This document shows, in pieces, positions 1 to 8,070 of a stretch of DNA of 34,623 nt. The position numbers and the translations under genes were made by a program. Positions within the stretch are counted from its first letter, which is position 1, and the number at the start of each line of letters is the position of its first letter. Source of the DNA: Prochlorococcus sp. AG-347-E03 (GTDB lineage Bacteria; Cyanobacteriota; Cyanobacteriia; PCC-6307; Cyanobiaceae); NCBI GenBank assembly GCA_003279115.1, contig QCBG01000012.1, positions 1-34,623 of the forward strand, written 5' to 3'. Below the pieces are notes generated by a model. The model did no database searches. It worked only from the letters and a program-made list of their open reading frames with translations, and was not told the origin of the DNA.

Positions 1-201
1 AAGATTAGAACATTCCGCGTCACAAACTCTTTCTATTCTTAGTTCATTTCCTCCAACAAAATCCATACCTAAATTTATAGGTTTCTTATAAGAAGTATTA
101 AAAGTAGAATATAAAATTCCTAGAAGACTAAATAAAATAAGAATAATTGAAAAACCAATTATCTTTTTTTTATTTTTTATTAGTTCAAGATTATATTTCA
201 T
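1..201 (-). CDS. secF: SecF, protein-export membrane protein (N-terminal part)
   Basis: This is the first 67 codons of SecF; the rest lies beyond the window edge. SecF pairs with SecD in the inner or thylakoid membrane and helps the SecYEG-SecA translocon pull proteins across using the proton gradient. The start is an ATG at 201-199. The visible protein has a Lys-rich cytoplasmic start, one hydrophobic segment at about residues 14-33, and then the family motif LGMDFVGGNELRIE at about 43-56, matching the SecF 'G-x-D-F-x-G-G' signature. It follows secD by 21 bases on the same strand, the usual secD-secF order. It is partial only because the window ends. Confidence 0.93.
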   Translation of the reverse strand, partial: MKYNLELIKNKKKIIGFSIILILFSLLGILYSTFNTSYKKPINLGMDFVGGNELRIERVCDAECSNL

Positions 202-222
202 GGGAAATAAGAAATAAAAAAT

Positions 223-1692
223 TTAATTTGAATAATTATTCCTTGGCAGATAAAGATTTTTCTGTCTCAAGGATTGATATGTTGTAAAAAATCGCAAAAT
301 AATTTTAGAACAATTTAATGAAGTAAATAAGCTTATTAAGACTCCAATACCTAATGTTGCAGCAAAACCTTTAACAAAATTTGTTCCTAATAAAAACAAT
401 ACAAAGCAACTAAGAAGAGTTGTAATATGGCCATCAACTATGGATGAATTAGCTCTTTGAAAACCGCTATCAATAGATCTTATGAGAGTATTACCATCAT
501 ATAATTCGTCTCTAATTCTCTCAAATATTAGAATATTTGCATCAACAGCCATACCAATGCTAAGTATAAGCCCAGATATTCCAGGTAAAGTCAAAGTTAC
601 AGGAATTAGAGAATATATAGCTAAGTTAAAGAATCCATAAAGTACTAGAGAAAGAACTGAAACAAAACCTAAAATTCTATAATTAAAAATCATAAAAATA
701 CCAACAAGAATTAACCCACTAATAGCTGCATAAAGACTTTTTAAAATATTTTTGGATCCCAACAGAGCCCCTATTGTGTTAGTTTCTACTATTTCAATTG
801 GCAAAGGCAATGAGCCTCCTTTAAGTTGAACTTCTAATTCTCTAGCATTTTCAGCACTAAAATTACCGCTTATTGTTGCTGATCCACCTGTAATCCCAGT
901 ACTAGCAAACTGATCACCAACACTGGCTTCACTTATTGATTCACCATCTAGAATGATTGCCAGTAGTTTATTAGTGCCAGCAATTGACTTTGTAATTTCT
1001 GCAAACTTTTCACCTCCTGAATTACTAAAAGTTAATAAAACTTCCCAATTATTATTTGTTTGTTCTTGTCTCCTTCCTGCGTTAATAAGATCCTTACCAG
1101 ATAAATCTGTTTTAATAAATAAATTTGTAATTTCATTATCAACATATTTTTTTATTTCAATTAACTTCCCGTATAAATCATTGCTAGTAGATGAGTAATT
1201 TAATTCTTGCTCTATATCTTTAAGTTTATCTTGAATAACTTTTATAAAATTATCATCATTTTGATTTTTTTCCGCAAAGGAATATTGTTCAATTAATTCT
1301 TTAATATTCAATCTCTGTATTTGAAGGGTTTTTAAGTCTGTAGATGTACCATCTTTTTGGGTTCTAAATTCTAATAAAGCAGTCTTACCTAATACTCTTG
1401 ATGCAACCAATGGATTTTGTTCACCTGGTAACTCTAAAATCAATTGATCTCCACCAAGGGTTTGCAAATTAGACTCAGAAACTCCTAAATTGTTAACGCG
1501 CTTATCTATAACCGAATTAACTGCTTCAAGTTCATCCTTTGTTACCTTACCTTCCTCTTTAATAATTTGTAGTGTAATTTGAGAACCCCCTTGTAAATCC
1601 AACCCCAACTGTAAGGGGTAATTTATTAATAGATAAACAGATAAAGTAAGTAGAAAAATAATAAAAAAAAGCCAACCTTGCCTTCTTTTCAT
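223..1692 (-). CDS. secD: SecD, protein-export membrane protein
   Basis: SecD is the larger half of the SecDF motor that assists Sec-dependent translocation and membrane insertion. The 489-residue protein has an N-terminal membrane segment (about 8-27) followed by the motif LGLDLQGGSQ at about 29-38. A long non-cytoplasmic domain comes next and includes the conserved stretch ARELEVQLKGGSLP before the membrane block. The last 180 or so residues are hydrophobic and hold GMAVDANILIFERIRDE at 380-396, the conserved RND-type transmembrane motif whose Asp takes part in proton movement. The start ATG lies 3 bases after the pdhB stop, and secF follows, so all three are probably co-transcribed. Length and motifs are complete. 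Confidence 0.97.
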   Translation of the reverse strand: MKRRQGWLFFIIFLLTLSVYLLINYPLQLGLDLQGGSQITLQIIKEEGKVTKDELEAVNSVIDKRVNNLGVSESNLQTLGGDQLILELPGEQNPLVASRVLGKTALLEFRTQKDGTSTDLKTLQIQRLNIKELIEQYSFAEKNQNDDNFIKVIQDKLKDIEQELNYSSTSNDLYGKLIEIKKYVDNEITNLFIKTDLSGKDLINAGRRQEQTNNNWEVLLTFSNSGGEKFAEITKSIAGTNKLLAIILDGESISEASVGDQFASTGITGGSATISGNFSAENARELEVQLKGGSLPLPIEIVETNTIGALLGSKNILKSLYAAISGLILVGIFMIFNYRILGFVSVLSLVLYGFFNLAIYSLIPVTLTLPGISGLILSIGMAVDANILIFERIRDELYDGNTLIRSIDSGFQRANSSIVDGHITTLLSCFVLFLLGTNFVKGFAATLGIGVLISLFTSLNCSKIILRFFTTYQSLRQKNLYLPRNNYSN

Positions 1693-1695
1693 TGT

Positions 1696-2679
1696 CTATA
1701 TACTCCCACTAATTAAGTGTTCAACTTTTTCAACTATTTGATGTGGTTGGATTATTGTCAAGTTCTCAAGATTTCCATTATAAGGAGTTGGAATATCCTG
1801 ACTAGATAATCTAATTGGTCGGGCGTCAAGATCATCAAAACACTCTTCTGTTATCAAGGCAATTAATTCTGCACCAATACCTCCAGTCTTCATACATTCT
1901 TCAACAATAATTACTTTATTTGTTTTTCTTATTGATTTTGAGATAGTTTCCATATCAAATGGTTTTAAACTTATTAAATCTATTAACTCAACATCTATTC
2001 CTTTTTTTTCTAATTCTTCAACAGCTTTAAGGCAGTGATGTCTCATTCTTGAATAAGTCAATAAAGTAATATCTTTCCCTTCTTTTACAACGTCAGCTTG
2101 ATCTAAAGCACAAGTATAATCACCCTCAGGTAAGTCTTCAGACAAATTGTATAGAAGAACATGTTCGAAAAATAGAACTGGATTATCATCTCTTATAGCT
2201 GCTTTCATTAAACCTTTTGCATTTGTGGGTGTACTACATGCCACAATCTTTATTCCAGGAACTGCATGAAAATATGCTTCAAGTCTTTGACTGTGCTCAG
2301 CCCCAAGTTGACGACCAACTCCTCCAGGTCCTCTAACTACTGCTGGTATTTTATAATTTCCGCCACTTGTATATCTAAGCATACCCATATTATTTGATAT
2401 CTGATTAAAAGCTAAAAGCAAAAAACCCATATTCATTCCCTCTACTATTGGTCTTAATCCAGTCATTGCTGCTCCCACAGCCATACCGGTAAAACTATTC
2501 TCTGCAATTGGAGTATCTAAAACTCTCAACTCTCCATATTTTTCATATAAATCCTTAGTTACCTTATAAGACCCCCCATATTGACCAACATCTTCACCCA
2601 TAACGCAAACATTTACATCATTTGCCATTTCTTCATCAATTGCCTCTTTCAAAGCATTAAATAATAATGTTCCAGCCAC
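1696..2679 (-). CDS. pdhB: Pyruvate dehydrogenase E1 component, beta subunit
   Basis: This is the beta subunit of the thiamine-diphosphate-dependent E1 enzyme, which decarboxylates pyruvate and passes the acetyl group to E2 for acetyl-CoA formation. The 327-residue length is normal for a split-type E1 beta. The N-terminus carries [10 protein letters not shown] (27-36) and [15 protein letters not shown] (57-71); Glu60 is the position expected to activate the thiazolium cofactor. The region [19 protein letters not shown] supplies the subunit interface and cofactor contacts. The C-terminal transketolase-like domain contains [16 protein letters not shown]. Neighbours are secD (3 bases downstream) and a 31-aa membrane peptide (upstream). 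The E1 alpha gene is not in this window, as expected where pdhA and pdhB are unlinked. Confidence 0.97.
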   Translation of the reverse strand: MAGTLLFNALKEAIDEEMANDVNVCVMGEDVGQYGGSYKVTKDLYEKYGELRVLDTPIAENSFTGMAVGAAMTGLRPIVEGMNMGFLLLAFNQISNNMGMLRYTSGGNYKIPAVVRGPGGVGRQLGAEHSQRLEAYFHAVPGIKIVACSTPTNAKGLMKAAIRDDNPVLFFEHVLLYNLSEDLPEGDYTCALDQADVVKEGKDITLLTYSRMRHHCLKAVEELEKKGIDVELIDLISLKPFDMETISKSIRKTNKVIIVEECMKTGGIGAELIALITEECFDDLDARPIRLSSQDIPTPYNGNLENLTIIQPHQIVEKVEHLISGSI

Positions 2680-2728
2680 AATTAATTCCCTAATTAATCA
2701 CATATATAATCCTACCACTTTAAATAAT

Positions 2729-2824
2729 TCAACCTCCTTCAGCGAAGGTTATGAGTAGTAATATTGATAAAATCATTCCGGGCGATAGCAAAAGGACTAA
2801 AAGCCCTAAATCATGTAAAGACAT
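2729..2824 (-). CDS. 31-aa single-pass membrane peptide (candidate small protein)
   Basis: A short ORF lies between the DUF3082 gene and pdhB, on their strand. It begins with ATG at 2824-2822 and ends with TGA at 2731-2729. The peptide begins MSLHDLGLLVLLLSPG and ends ILSILLLITFAEGG: a short polar start, an almost unbroken hydrophobic helix with a central Ser-Pro-Gly, and a small acidic/Gly tail. That looks like the tiny subunits of photosynthetic or respiratory membrane complexes, but I do not recognise it as any named Psb, Psa, Pet or Ndh subunit. It sits 34 bases after the DUF3082 stop and 49 bases before pdhB, so it fits the operon. I see no clear Shine-Dalgarno sequence. The ORF is visible; a function is not. 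Confidence 0.5.
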   Translation of the reverse strand: MSLHDLGLLVLLLSPGMILSILLLITFAEGG

Positions 2825-2858
2825 TCACAGAAAGTGTTTTCTTAATAATATTGGCAAT

Positions 2859-3161
2859 TCAATTTTTCTTCAGAATAAAACTGCGAATAAATACAATAAA
2901 AAGTCCTATACCTATAAAAGCAAAAGAGAAAGTTAGCAAAAAAGATAATCCAATTATTAAAGTATTAATACTAGAAGAAATATTTTGGACTATTTCAGAA
3001 GAATTAGATGGTTTATGTACTGAAAAATAAATTGCAATTTTATTACTCAAAAAATAAAAAAATATAAATAATAAAAAACTTGTAAATGATCCTACAATAA
3101 AATTTAATGGTCCTTTTTCGGGAATGTTTTTTTCAATATTCTCATTACTATTATCAGCCAC
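2859..3161 (-). CDS. DUF3082 family membrane protein
   Basis: This 100-residue protein has an acidic, Asn-rich N-terminus, a hydrophobic segment at about 20-45, a polar middle, and a second hydrophobic segment at about 65-95 ending in a basic tail. Size, two-helix layout and position between ispE and pdhB resemble the cyanobacterial DUF3082 family; the family assignment is from memory of its general form. No catalytic residues are evident and no function is established. It follows ispE by 23 bases on the same strand and is probably translated from the ksgA-ispE-pdhB-secDF transcript. A role tied to membranes is all the sequence supports. Confidence 0.7.
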   Translation of the reverse strand: MADNSNENIEKNIPEKGPLNFIVGSFTSFLLFIFFYFLSNKIAIYFSVHKPSNSSEIVQNISSSINTLIIGLSFLLTFSFAFIGIGLFIVFIRSFILKKN

Positions 3162-3184
3162 AATAAAATTTTGAATAAAAAAAT

Positions 3185-4126
3185 TTAAATGAATGTTATT
3201 CCCTTTTCAAGGAAAGTGCAAACCCATGAATCGTAACCTTTATTTCTAAACAATTTATAATTTGCAGTTAATTCTTTTTTAGCAGTCTCTATATCTTTAA
3301 AAAGTGCAAAGCATGTGGGGCCTGATCCACTCATTGAAAATGTGAGACAATTTTCTAATTTAGAAAGTAAATATAATGCCTGCTTTACAGAATCATTTTC
3401 ATTTTCAACAACTAACTGTAAATCATTTTTAATTGATAAATGTTTATTATCAAAATTTAAATTATTTAAACCGTTATCTCTTAAATTTTTTCTTATGTTC
3501 TCAATTATTTCTCTATCAGTAAGATATTGATCACAAAATTTATTACTAAATTTTTTATAGGTTTCAGCTGTAGATACTGATACATTTGGATTTTTTAAAA
3601 GAATTACTCCATATTTAATATTTGAATCTAATTTCTCCAAAATTTCTCCTCTTCCAAAACATAATTGAATACCTCCATTTATAAAAAAGGGAATATCAGA
3701 TCCTAAAGTTGAGGCTAATGAACATAATGTTTCTTGATCAAAGTTCAAATTCCATAACTTATTAAGACCAATTAAGGTTGCTGCTGCATTACTGGATCCA
3801 CCAGCTAATCCTGCGCCAATTGGAATATTTTTTCTTAAAAATATATTCGCACCGTAATCTATATTTGAATTTTTCCTTAATAGGTTTGCCGATTTAACAA
3901 TTAAATTATCATCAGATAAGCTTAAATAATTACAATCAGACTCAAGTTTAATTAAACCTTCATTATTAATTTCAAATTCTAAATAATCAGAAAGATCGAT
4001 ATTTTGCATAATCATTGCTAACTCATGAAATCCATCCTCTCTTTTACCAATAACTTCAAGGTGCAAATTTATTTTGGCAGGAGATTTTATATTAATTTTC
4101 GTTTTAGCTAAATCTTGCATATACAT
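3185..4126 (-). CDS. ispE: 4-diphosphocytidyl-2-C-methyl-D-erythritol kinase
   Basis: IspE phosphorylates CDP-methylerythritol with ATP in the MEP pathway, which feeds carotenoid, phytol and quinone side-chain synthesis. The 313-residue GHMP-kinase fold is complete. It has AKINLHLEVIGKREDGFHEL near residues 17-36, the ATP-binding Gly-rich loop PIGAGLAGGSS at 102-112, and the C-terminal GHMP motif SGSGPT at 266-271. The start used gives MYMQDLAK; a second ATG two codons later is equally possible. The gene starts 6 bases after the ksgA stop, a pairing often seen in bacteria. The protein is rich in Asn, Lys and Ile, in line with genome base composition, and shows no sign of decay. Confidence 0.97.
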   Translation of the reverse strand: MYMQDLAKTKINIKSPAKINLHLEVIGKREDGFHELAMIMQNIDLSDYLEFEINNEGLIKLESDCNYLSLSDDNLIVKSANLLRKNSNIDYGANIFLRKNIPIGAGLAGGSSNAAATLIGLNKLWNLNFDQETLCSLASTLGSDIPFFINGGIQLCFGRGEILEKLDSNIKYGVILLKNPNVSVSTAETYKKFSNKFCDQYLTDREIIENIRKNLRDNGLNNLNFDNKHLSIKNDLQLVVENENDSVKQALYLLSKLENCLTFSMSGSGPTCFALFKDIETAKKELTANYKLFRNKGYDSWVCTFLEKGITFI

Positions 4127-4132
4127 AAATTT

Positions 4133-4957
4133 TTATTTTTTAATTTTAATACAATTTTCTGCTAGCTTAATCCATTGGTCAATTGAAATATCTTGTGGTC
4201 TTAAATTAAAACAAACTTTTGAAGATTCAGATAATTCATTTATCTCTTCATTTGAAAGTATTGAATTAAGAGTATTTCTAAGCATTTTTCTTCTTGAATT
4301 AAATGAAATTCGAAGAAGTTTATCTATATATTTTTCTAGACTAGTATCTAATCTTAACTCATTTTTAATTGGTTCGAAAACTACTAAAGAAGAAAAAACT
4401 TTTGGAGGTGGACTAAATGATGAAGGCGGCACATCACATATTCTTTTTATTTTTGATAAAAGTTGCATTCTTATACTAAGCGCGCCAGCATTGGGACTTC
4501 CTTCTTTTGACAAAATCCTATCTACAACGTCTTTTTGCATTAAAAATATTATTTTTTCGTAATTATATTTTCTTATAATGCCTAAGCGACCTATGAAAAT
4601 ATCCAATATTGCGCCAGTTATATTGTAAGGTATATTTGCAATAACTTTTGTAATCTTCTTATTAATTGAATCCAAATTTACAGAAAGAATATCTCCCTGC
4701 TGCAGTGAAAACTTATCATTATTATTGAATTTATCATTTAATAAATTTATTAAATCTTTATCTAATTCAATTGCATGTAATTTTTTAATTTCTGAGTCTA
4801 ACAACTTAGATGTTAAAGCTCCTTTACCAGGACCAATTTCCAAAATAAAGTCATTTTCATTGAGAACAGCAATTTCTTTAATTTTTTCTAATATTTTTTT
4901 ATTTACCAACCAGTGTTGTCCAAACCTTTTTTTTTGATGATAGTTTTTAGAATTCAT
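4133..4957 (-). CDS. ksgA: 16S rRNA dimethyladenosine transferase (RsmA/KsgA)
   Basis: RsmA/KsgA dimethylates two adjacent adenines (A1518 and A1519 in E. coli numbering) near the 3' end of 16S rRNA during small-subunit assembly. The 274-residue protein opens with [15 protein letters not shown], the expected 'GQ-(H/N)-(F/W)-L' entry. The S-adenosylmethionine loop [13 protein letters not shown] is at 38-50. The catalytic motif NIPY is at 108-111, in the N6-adenine methyltransferase form of N-(L/I)-P-Y. The C-terminal small domain carries the conserved [13 protein letters not shown] stretch. It is the first gene of the minus-strand run and diverges from the plus-strand 110-aa gene, so the promoter for the run should lie between 4958 and 5013. 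Confidence 0.97.
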   Translation of the reverse strand: MNSKNYHQKKRFGQHWLVNKKILEKIKEIAVLNENDFILEIGPGKGALTSKLLDSEIKKLHAIELDKDLINLLNDKFNNNDKFSLQQGDILSVNLDSINKKITKVIANIPYNITGAILDIFIGRLGIIRKYNYEKIIFLMQKDVVDRILSKEGSPNAGALSIRMQLLSKIKRICDVPPSSFSPPPKVFSSLVVFEPIKNELRLDTSLEKYIDKLLRISFNSRRKMLRNTLNSILSNEEINELSESSKVCFNLRPQDISIDQWIKLAENCIKIKK

Positions 4958-5013
4958 CTAAAAGATAAATAATATGTTTAAATTAAATATGAATTTATTT
5001 AATACTTTATATC

Positions 5014-5346
5014 ATGAGCTTATCAAAAAAAAATTTAGATAAACTCAATAAATTTAAAAAAACGAAAAATTTAAACAACGAAAGTAAAAATATAAATAAT
5101 TATAAAAATATAACTAATAATGATAATTTAATCACCAATCCACTTAATTCAGAAGATCCCAATAAAATTTTTTATTCGTTAATTGATAATTCAGAATCTT
5201 TAGAAGAGACTTCTAACGTTAATAATTCACTAAGAAAAAGTGAGATTAATCAAATTAATATGAATCCCAAAAAAGATAATCTTTCCAAGAAATTAACAAT
5301 CGAAGAGGAACTATATGATGAATTTAATTATCTTCTTGATGAATAA
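5014..5346 (+). CDS. Hypothetical Asn/Lys-rich protein with an acidic C-terminal tail
   Basis: This 110-residue protein is not one I can name. The first 80 or so residues are low-complexity, dominated by Asn, Lys, Ser and Leu, with no membrane segment or fold signature. The last 18 residues, LTIEEELYDEFNYLLDE, are quite different: acidic, aromatic and probably helical. That tail looks like the constrained part of the protein, and the rest may be disordered. It lies 19 bases ahead of rlmH on the same strand, so the two may be co-transcribed, and it diverges from ksgA. The association with two rRNA methyltransferases is only positional. Confidence 0.7.
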   Translation: MSLSKKNLDKLNKFKKTKNLNNESKNINNYKNITNNDNLITNPLNSEDPNKIFYSLIDNSESLEETSNVNNSLRKSEINQINMNPKKDNLSKKLTIEEELYDEFNYLLDE

Positions 5347-5365
5347 TTATTTTTAATATTTACTT

Positions 5366-5782
5366 ATGCTTCAGAGTAATAGATTAGCAATTTATGCTAT
5401 CGGCAAAATAAAGAAACTTTGGATTAGAGATGGAATTAATCAATACAAAAAAAGAATGCCTGAACTTATCATTAATGAGTTAAAGACTTTTAATTTAAAT
5501 AATCTTAGATCCAATAACAATATTATTATCTGCCTAAGTGAAGAAGGGGAACAGTTTAATTCAGTTGAACTATGTTCCTTACTCTTGAATTTTAAAAATA
5601 AAAATATTAATTTCTTAATCGGTGATACTGATGGAGTTAGTTCAGATATAAAAGAAAAATCAGATCTTGTCCTAAGTCTATCTCCTTTAACTTTCCCTCA
5701 TGAATTAGCTAGATTAATCCTAATCGAGCAAATCTATAGAGCTGTTTCTATTTCTAACAATTCCCCTTACCATCGTTCTTAA
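5366..5782 (+). CDS. rlmH: 23S rRNA (pseudouridine1915-N3)-methyltransferase RlmH
   Basis: RlmH is a small SPOUT-class methyltransferase that N3-methylates pseudouridine 1915 in helix 69 of 23S rRNA, acting on the assembled 70S ribosome. The 138-residue protein has an N-terminal [19 protein letters not shown] segment. Its C-terminal knotted half carries the cofactor motif [11 protein letters not shown] followed by [22 protein letters not shown]. It ends in NNSPYHRS, giving the near-terminal Tyr-His pair typical of this family. The family usually has 'GG' in the loop (I-G-G-xx-G); here it reads G-D-T-D-G, which may be a lineage variant. A 98-base gap separates it from umuD. Confidence 0.93.
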   Translation: MLQSNRLAIYAIGKIKKLWIRDGINQYKKRMPELIINELKTFNLNNLRSNNNIIICLSEEGEQFNSVELCSLLLNFKNKNINFLIGDTDGVSSDIKEKSDLVLSLSPLTFPHELARLILIEQIYRAVSISNNSPYHRS

Positions 5783-5854
5783 AAAGATTAGATTCAATCT
5801 AAAATTAATCTATAAAAGTTTAATAACTAACTATTTTTTGATATTTTGCTATAT

Positions 5855-5868
5855 AGTACATATATACT
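5855..5868. promoter_or_regulatory. Putative LexA (SOS) box before umuD
   Basis: The 14 bases AGTACATATATACT form an imperfect palindrome, 12 bases before the umuD start. They match the cyanobacterial LexA consensus RGTACNNNDGTWCB, as I remember it, at all but one constrained position (A in place of the second G). A -10-like TATACT overlaps the right half, so LexA bound here would block transcription of umuD, umuC and the next gene. AT-rich DNA gives chance matches, so the placement in front of umuDC carries much of the weight. Confidence 0.6.
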
Positions 5869-5880
5869 ATTAATTAAATC

Positions 5881-6297
5881 TTGGATTCTTTTGATTCAAC
5901 TACTAAAAAATTTAAAATCCCCTTATTAACTGATTCGGTATCAGCAGGGTTTCCTTCTCCTGCAGATGATTATACAGAAGAAAATATTGATTTAAACGAA
6001 CATTTAATATCTAATCCGTTTAGCACTTTTTTTCTTAGAGTTAAAGGTGACTCAATGATAAATGCAGGAATTAAAGATAACGATTTGATAATAGTAGACA
6101 AGAGCTTAACAGCCAGGCCAGGGAATATCATCATTGCGATGATAGACGGGGAATTTACAATTAAAAGATTATCTATAAAAAATAATGAATTATATTTAAA
6201 AGCAGAAAATCATAATTATCCTGATTTTAGGTTTAAAAACCATATTGATGTACAGATATGGGGAGTTGTTATTTATTCAATACATAGTTATTCATGA
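5881..6297 (+). CDS. umuD: UmuD, self-cleaving SOS mutagenesis protein
   Basis: UmuD is a LexA-like protein that cleaves itself when RecA is activated; the trimmed UmuD' dimer joins UmuC to form the translesion polymerase Pol V. The 138-residue protein fits. The cleavage site is SVSA-GFPSPA, with Ala22-Gly23. The catalytic Ser58 lies in VKGDSMINAGI and the catalytic Lys95 in EFTIKRL, so the Ser-Lys dyad is intact. The start is TTG; no ATG lies upstream in frame near the expected N-terminus, and this start gives the expected length before the cleavage site. The umuD stop overlaps the umuC ATG by 4 bases (ATGA), which implies translational coupling. A probable LexA box lies just upstream. Confidence 0.95.
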   Translation: MDSFDSTTKKFKIPLLTDSVSAGFPSPADDYTEENIDLNEHLISNPFSTFFLRVKGDSMINAGIKDNDLIIVDKSLTARPGNIIIAMIDGEFTIKRLSIKNNELYLKAENHNYPDFRFKNHIDVQIWGVVIYSIHSYS

Positions 6298-7580
6298 GAA
6301 TTTCAAGTATTGATGCTATAGCTCTTATAGATGCTAATAATTTTTATGCATCATGTGAACAAAATATTAATCCTCATTTAAGAAATAAACCAGTAGTAAT
6401 TTTATCTAATAACGACGGATGTATCATTGCGAGAAGTCCTGAAGCGCGAGCTTTAAAAATTAAAATGGGAACTCCTTATTTTAAGGTTAAAGAAAGATTA
6501 AATAAATTAAATGTAGCAGTCTTAAGCTCAAACTACTCGCTTTACGGAGATATGAGCAGAAGACTAATGAATTTACTAAAAAACTACTGTGAACAGATAG
6601 AAATTTATTCTATTGATGAAGCATTTGTCTCAATTTCTAGACCTAATAATAAAAATCTATATCCTTGGGCAAGAAGCGTAAGATCATTAATATATCAGAA
6701 TCTAGGGATTACCATAACAATAGGAATAGGAGAAAATAAAGTAAGAGCAAAAATTGCTAATACATTAGCTAAAAATATTGACTATTCAGCTGGAATATTT
6801 GACTTAGCTAAAACTAGAAATGAGAATAATTATTTGAAAAGAATTAGTGTAGATAAGATATGGGGAGTCGGGAAACAAACCTCTAATTGGTTAAAAAGTA
6901 AAGGTATTAAAAATGCAAGAGAATTAAGAGATATGGAAGAAAATGAAATTATTAAGAAATTAGGGATCGTAGGGAAAAGATTACAATTAGAACTGAAAGG
7001 TCACAAATGTCTGCCTATAGAAAAAAACAAAAAATCAAAAAAAGAAATTCAGGTAAGCAGGAGTTTTGGTACTCCTGTCACAAAATTAGAAGACTTAACT
7101 CAAGCCCTGGCGACTCACGCAATAAAAGCATCTGAAAAAATGAGAAGTCAGAATTTGCAATCATCTGATATTAGAGTATTTGCCAGAACCAGTAAATATT
7201 CAAGTCAAAATTATCAAAGAAGTGCTCATAGAAAACTTACAAATGCAACAGATGACACAAATAATATTTTAAAAATAGTAGTTGAATTATCTAAAGAAAT
7301 TTATAATCCCGAATATAAATTTTCAAAAGCTGGTGTTTTAATGCAGGATTTAACCAATAGCAAATATTTACAGCAATCAGTTATCAATTATAAATCTGAG
7401 AAAGATCTAAAAAAATCAACAAATCTTATGAGAACTATTGATTTATTAAATAAAAGATTTAATAACAATGCAATTACATGGGCTATTACAAAAAAAGCAC
7501 AAAGTTGGTCGATGAATAAGAATTTCTTAAGTCGCTCATCTACAACTGATATAGAACAAATCCCAACTATAGTGAAGTAA
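6294..7580 (+). CDS. umuC: UmuC, Y-family DNA polymerase V catalytic subunit
   Basis: UmuC is the catalytic subunit of error-prone Pol V, which copies past DNA lesions such as UV photoproducts. The 428-residue protein begins its palm domain with ALIDANNFYASCEQ (Asp13) and continues with VVILSNNDGCIIARSPEAR. The second metal site is YSIDEAF with Asp108 and Glu109. A helix-hairpin-helix-like region follows (KIWGVGKQTSNWLKSKGI), then the little-finger domain. It overlaps umuD by 4 bases and is followed 6 bases later by a small HExxH gene on the same strand, so the three probably form one damage-induced transcript. Catalytic acidic residues are all present. Confidence 0.96.
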   Translation: MRISSIDAIALIDANNFYASCEQNINPHLRNKPVVILSNNDGCIIARSPEARALKIKMGTPYFKVKERLNKLNVAVLSSNYSLYGDMSRRLMNLLKNYCEQIEIYSIDEAFVSISRPNNKNLYPWARSVRSLIYQNLGITITIGIGENKVRAKIANTLAKNIDYSAGIFDLAKTRNENNYLKRISVDKIWGVGKQTSNWLKSKGIKNARELRDMEENEIIKKLGIVGKRLQLELKGHKCLPIEKNKKSKKEIQVSRSFGTPVTKLEDLTQALATHAIKASEKMRSQNLQSSDIRVFARTSKYSSQNYQRSAHRKLTNATDDTNNILKIVVELSKEIYNPEYKFSKAGVLMQDLTNSKYLQQSVINYKSEKDLKKSTNLMRTIDLLNKRFNNNAITWAITKKAQSWSMNKNFLSRSSTTDIEQIPTIVK

Positions 7581-7586
7581 AAAAAA

Positions 7587-8054
7587 ATGGAATTTATAAT
7601 ATTTTTAAGCAAATTAGATAAAGAAATTCTTGGCTTATTAATAAAAGCAAACTATGTAGTTGAAGAAAATAAAATAGAATGTCTTTTAAATAAAGAAATA
7701 AAAGGACTACATAATTTTGAAGAAAATAAAATAATAATATGTACTGAAAATGCAAAAAGGAAAACAAATTATAGAAGTAAAAAGAAAGTACCAAACAAAG
7801 ATAACTTCAAAACAGAATTAGCAATAAGAAAAGCATTAAGACATGAAGCAACTCATGCCATACAAAAATGTAATAACAATAAAATAGTAGGAGATATAAA
7901 AAACTTAGAAGGTAAATTACATAAAAGTAAGAGGAAAGCATTAGATTTCTCTACATCAAATTTTTCTGGAACATATGCAAAAGAAGTAGAGGCTTATATA
8001 CTTGAAGACAAACCCAAAAAGGTAAAAGATATGATTAAAAAATACTGCCTATAA
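7587..8054 (+). CDS. Putative HExxH-motif protein downstream of umuDC
   Basis: I cannot name this 155-residue protein. Its striking feature is HEATH at residues 86-90 inside KALRHEATHAIQKC, the HExxH zinc-metallopeptidase signature. About 42 residues later comes YAKEVEAYILED with Glu133 and Glu135, either of which could be the third zinc ligand of a gluzincin-type site. The rest is Lys/Asn-rich with no signal peptide or clear membrane helix, although the first 20 residues are moderately hydrophobic. It starts 6 bases after umuC on the same strand and is probably co-transcribed, and it converges with dnaG. A protease role is an inference from the motif only. Confidence 0.7.
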   Translation: MEFIIFLSKLDKEILGLLIKANYVVEENKIECLLNKEIKGLHNFEENKIIICTENAKRKTNYRSKKKVPNKDNFKTELAIRKALRHEATHAIQKCNNNKIVGDIKNLEGKLHKSKRKALDFSTSNFSGTYAKEVEAYILEDKPKKVKDMIKKYCL

Positions 8055-8070
8055 ATTTGAAGAAAATATA

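Noticed and set aside
953..1198. Plus-strand ORF inside secD
   Set aside because: It is antisense to a conserved secD region and has no protein-like features of its own.
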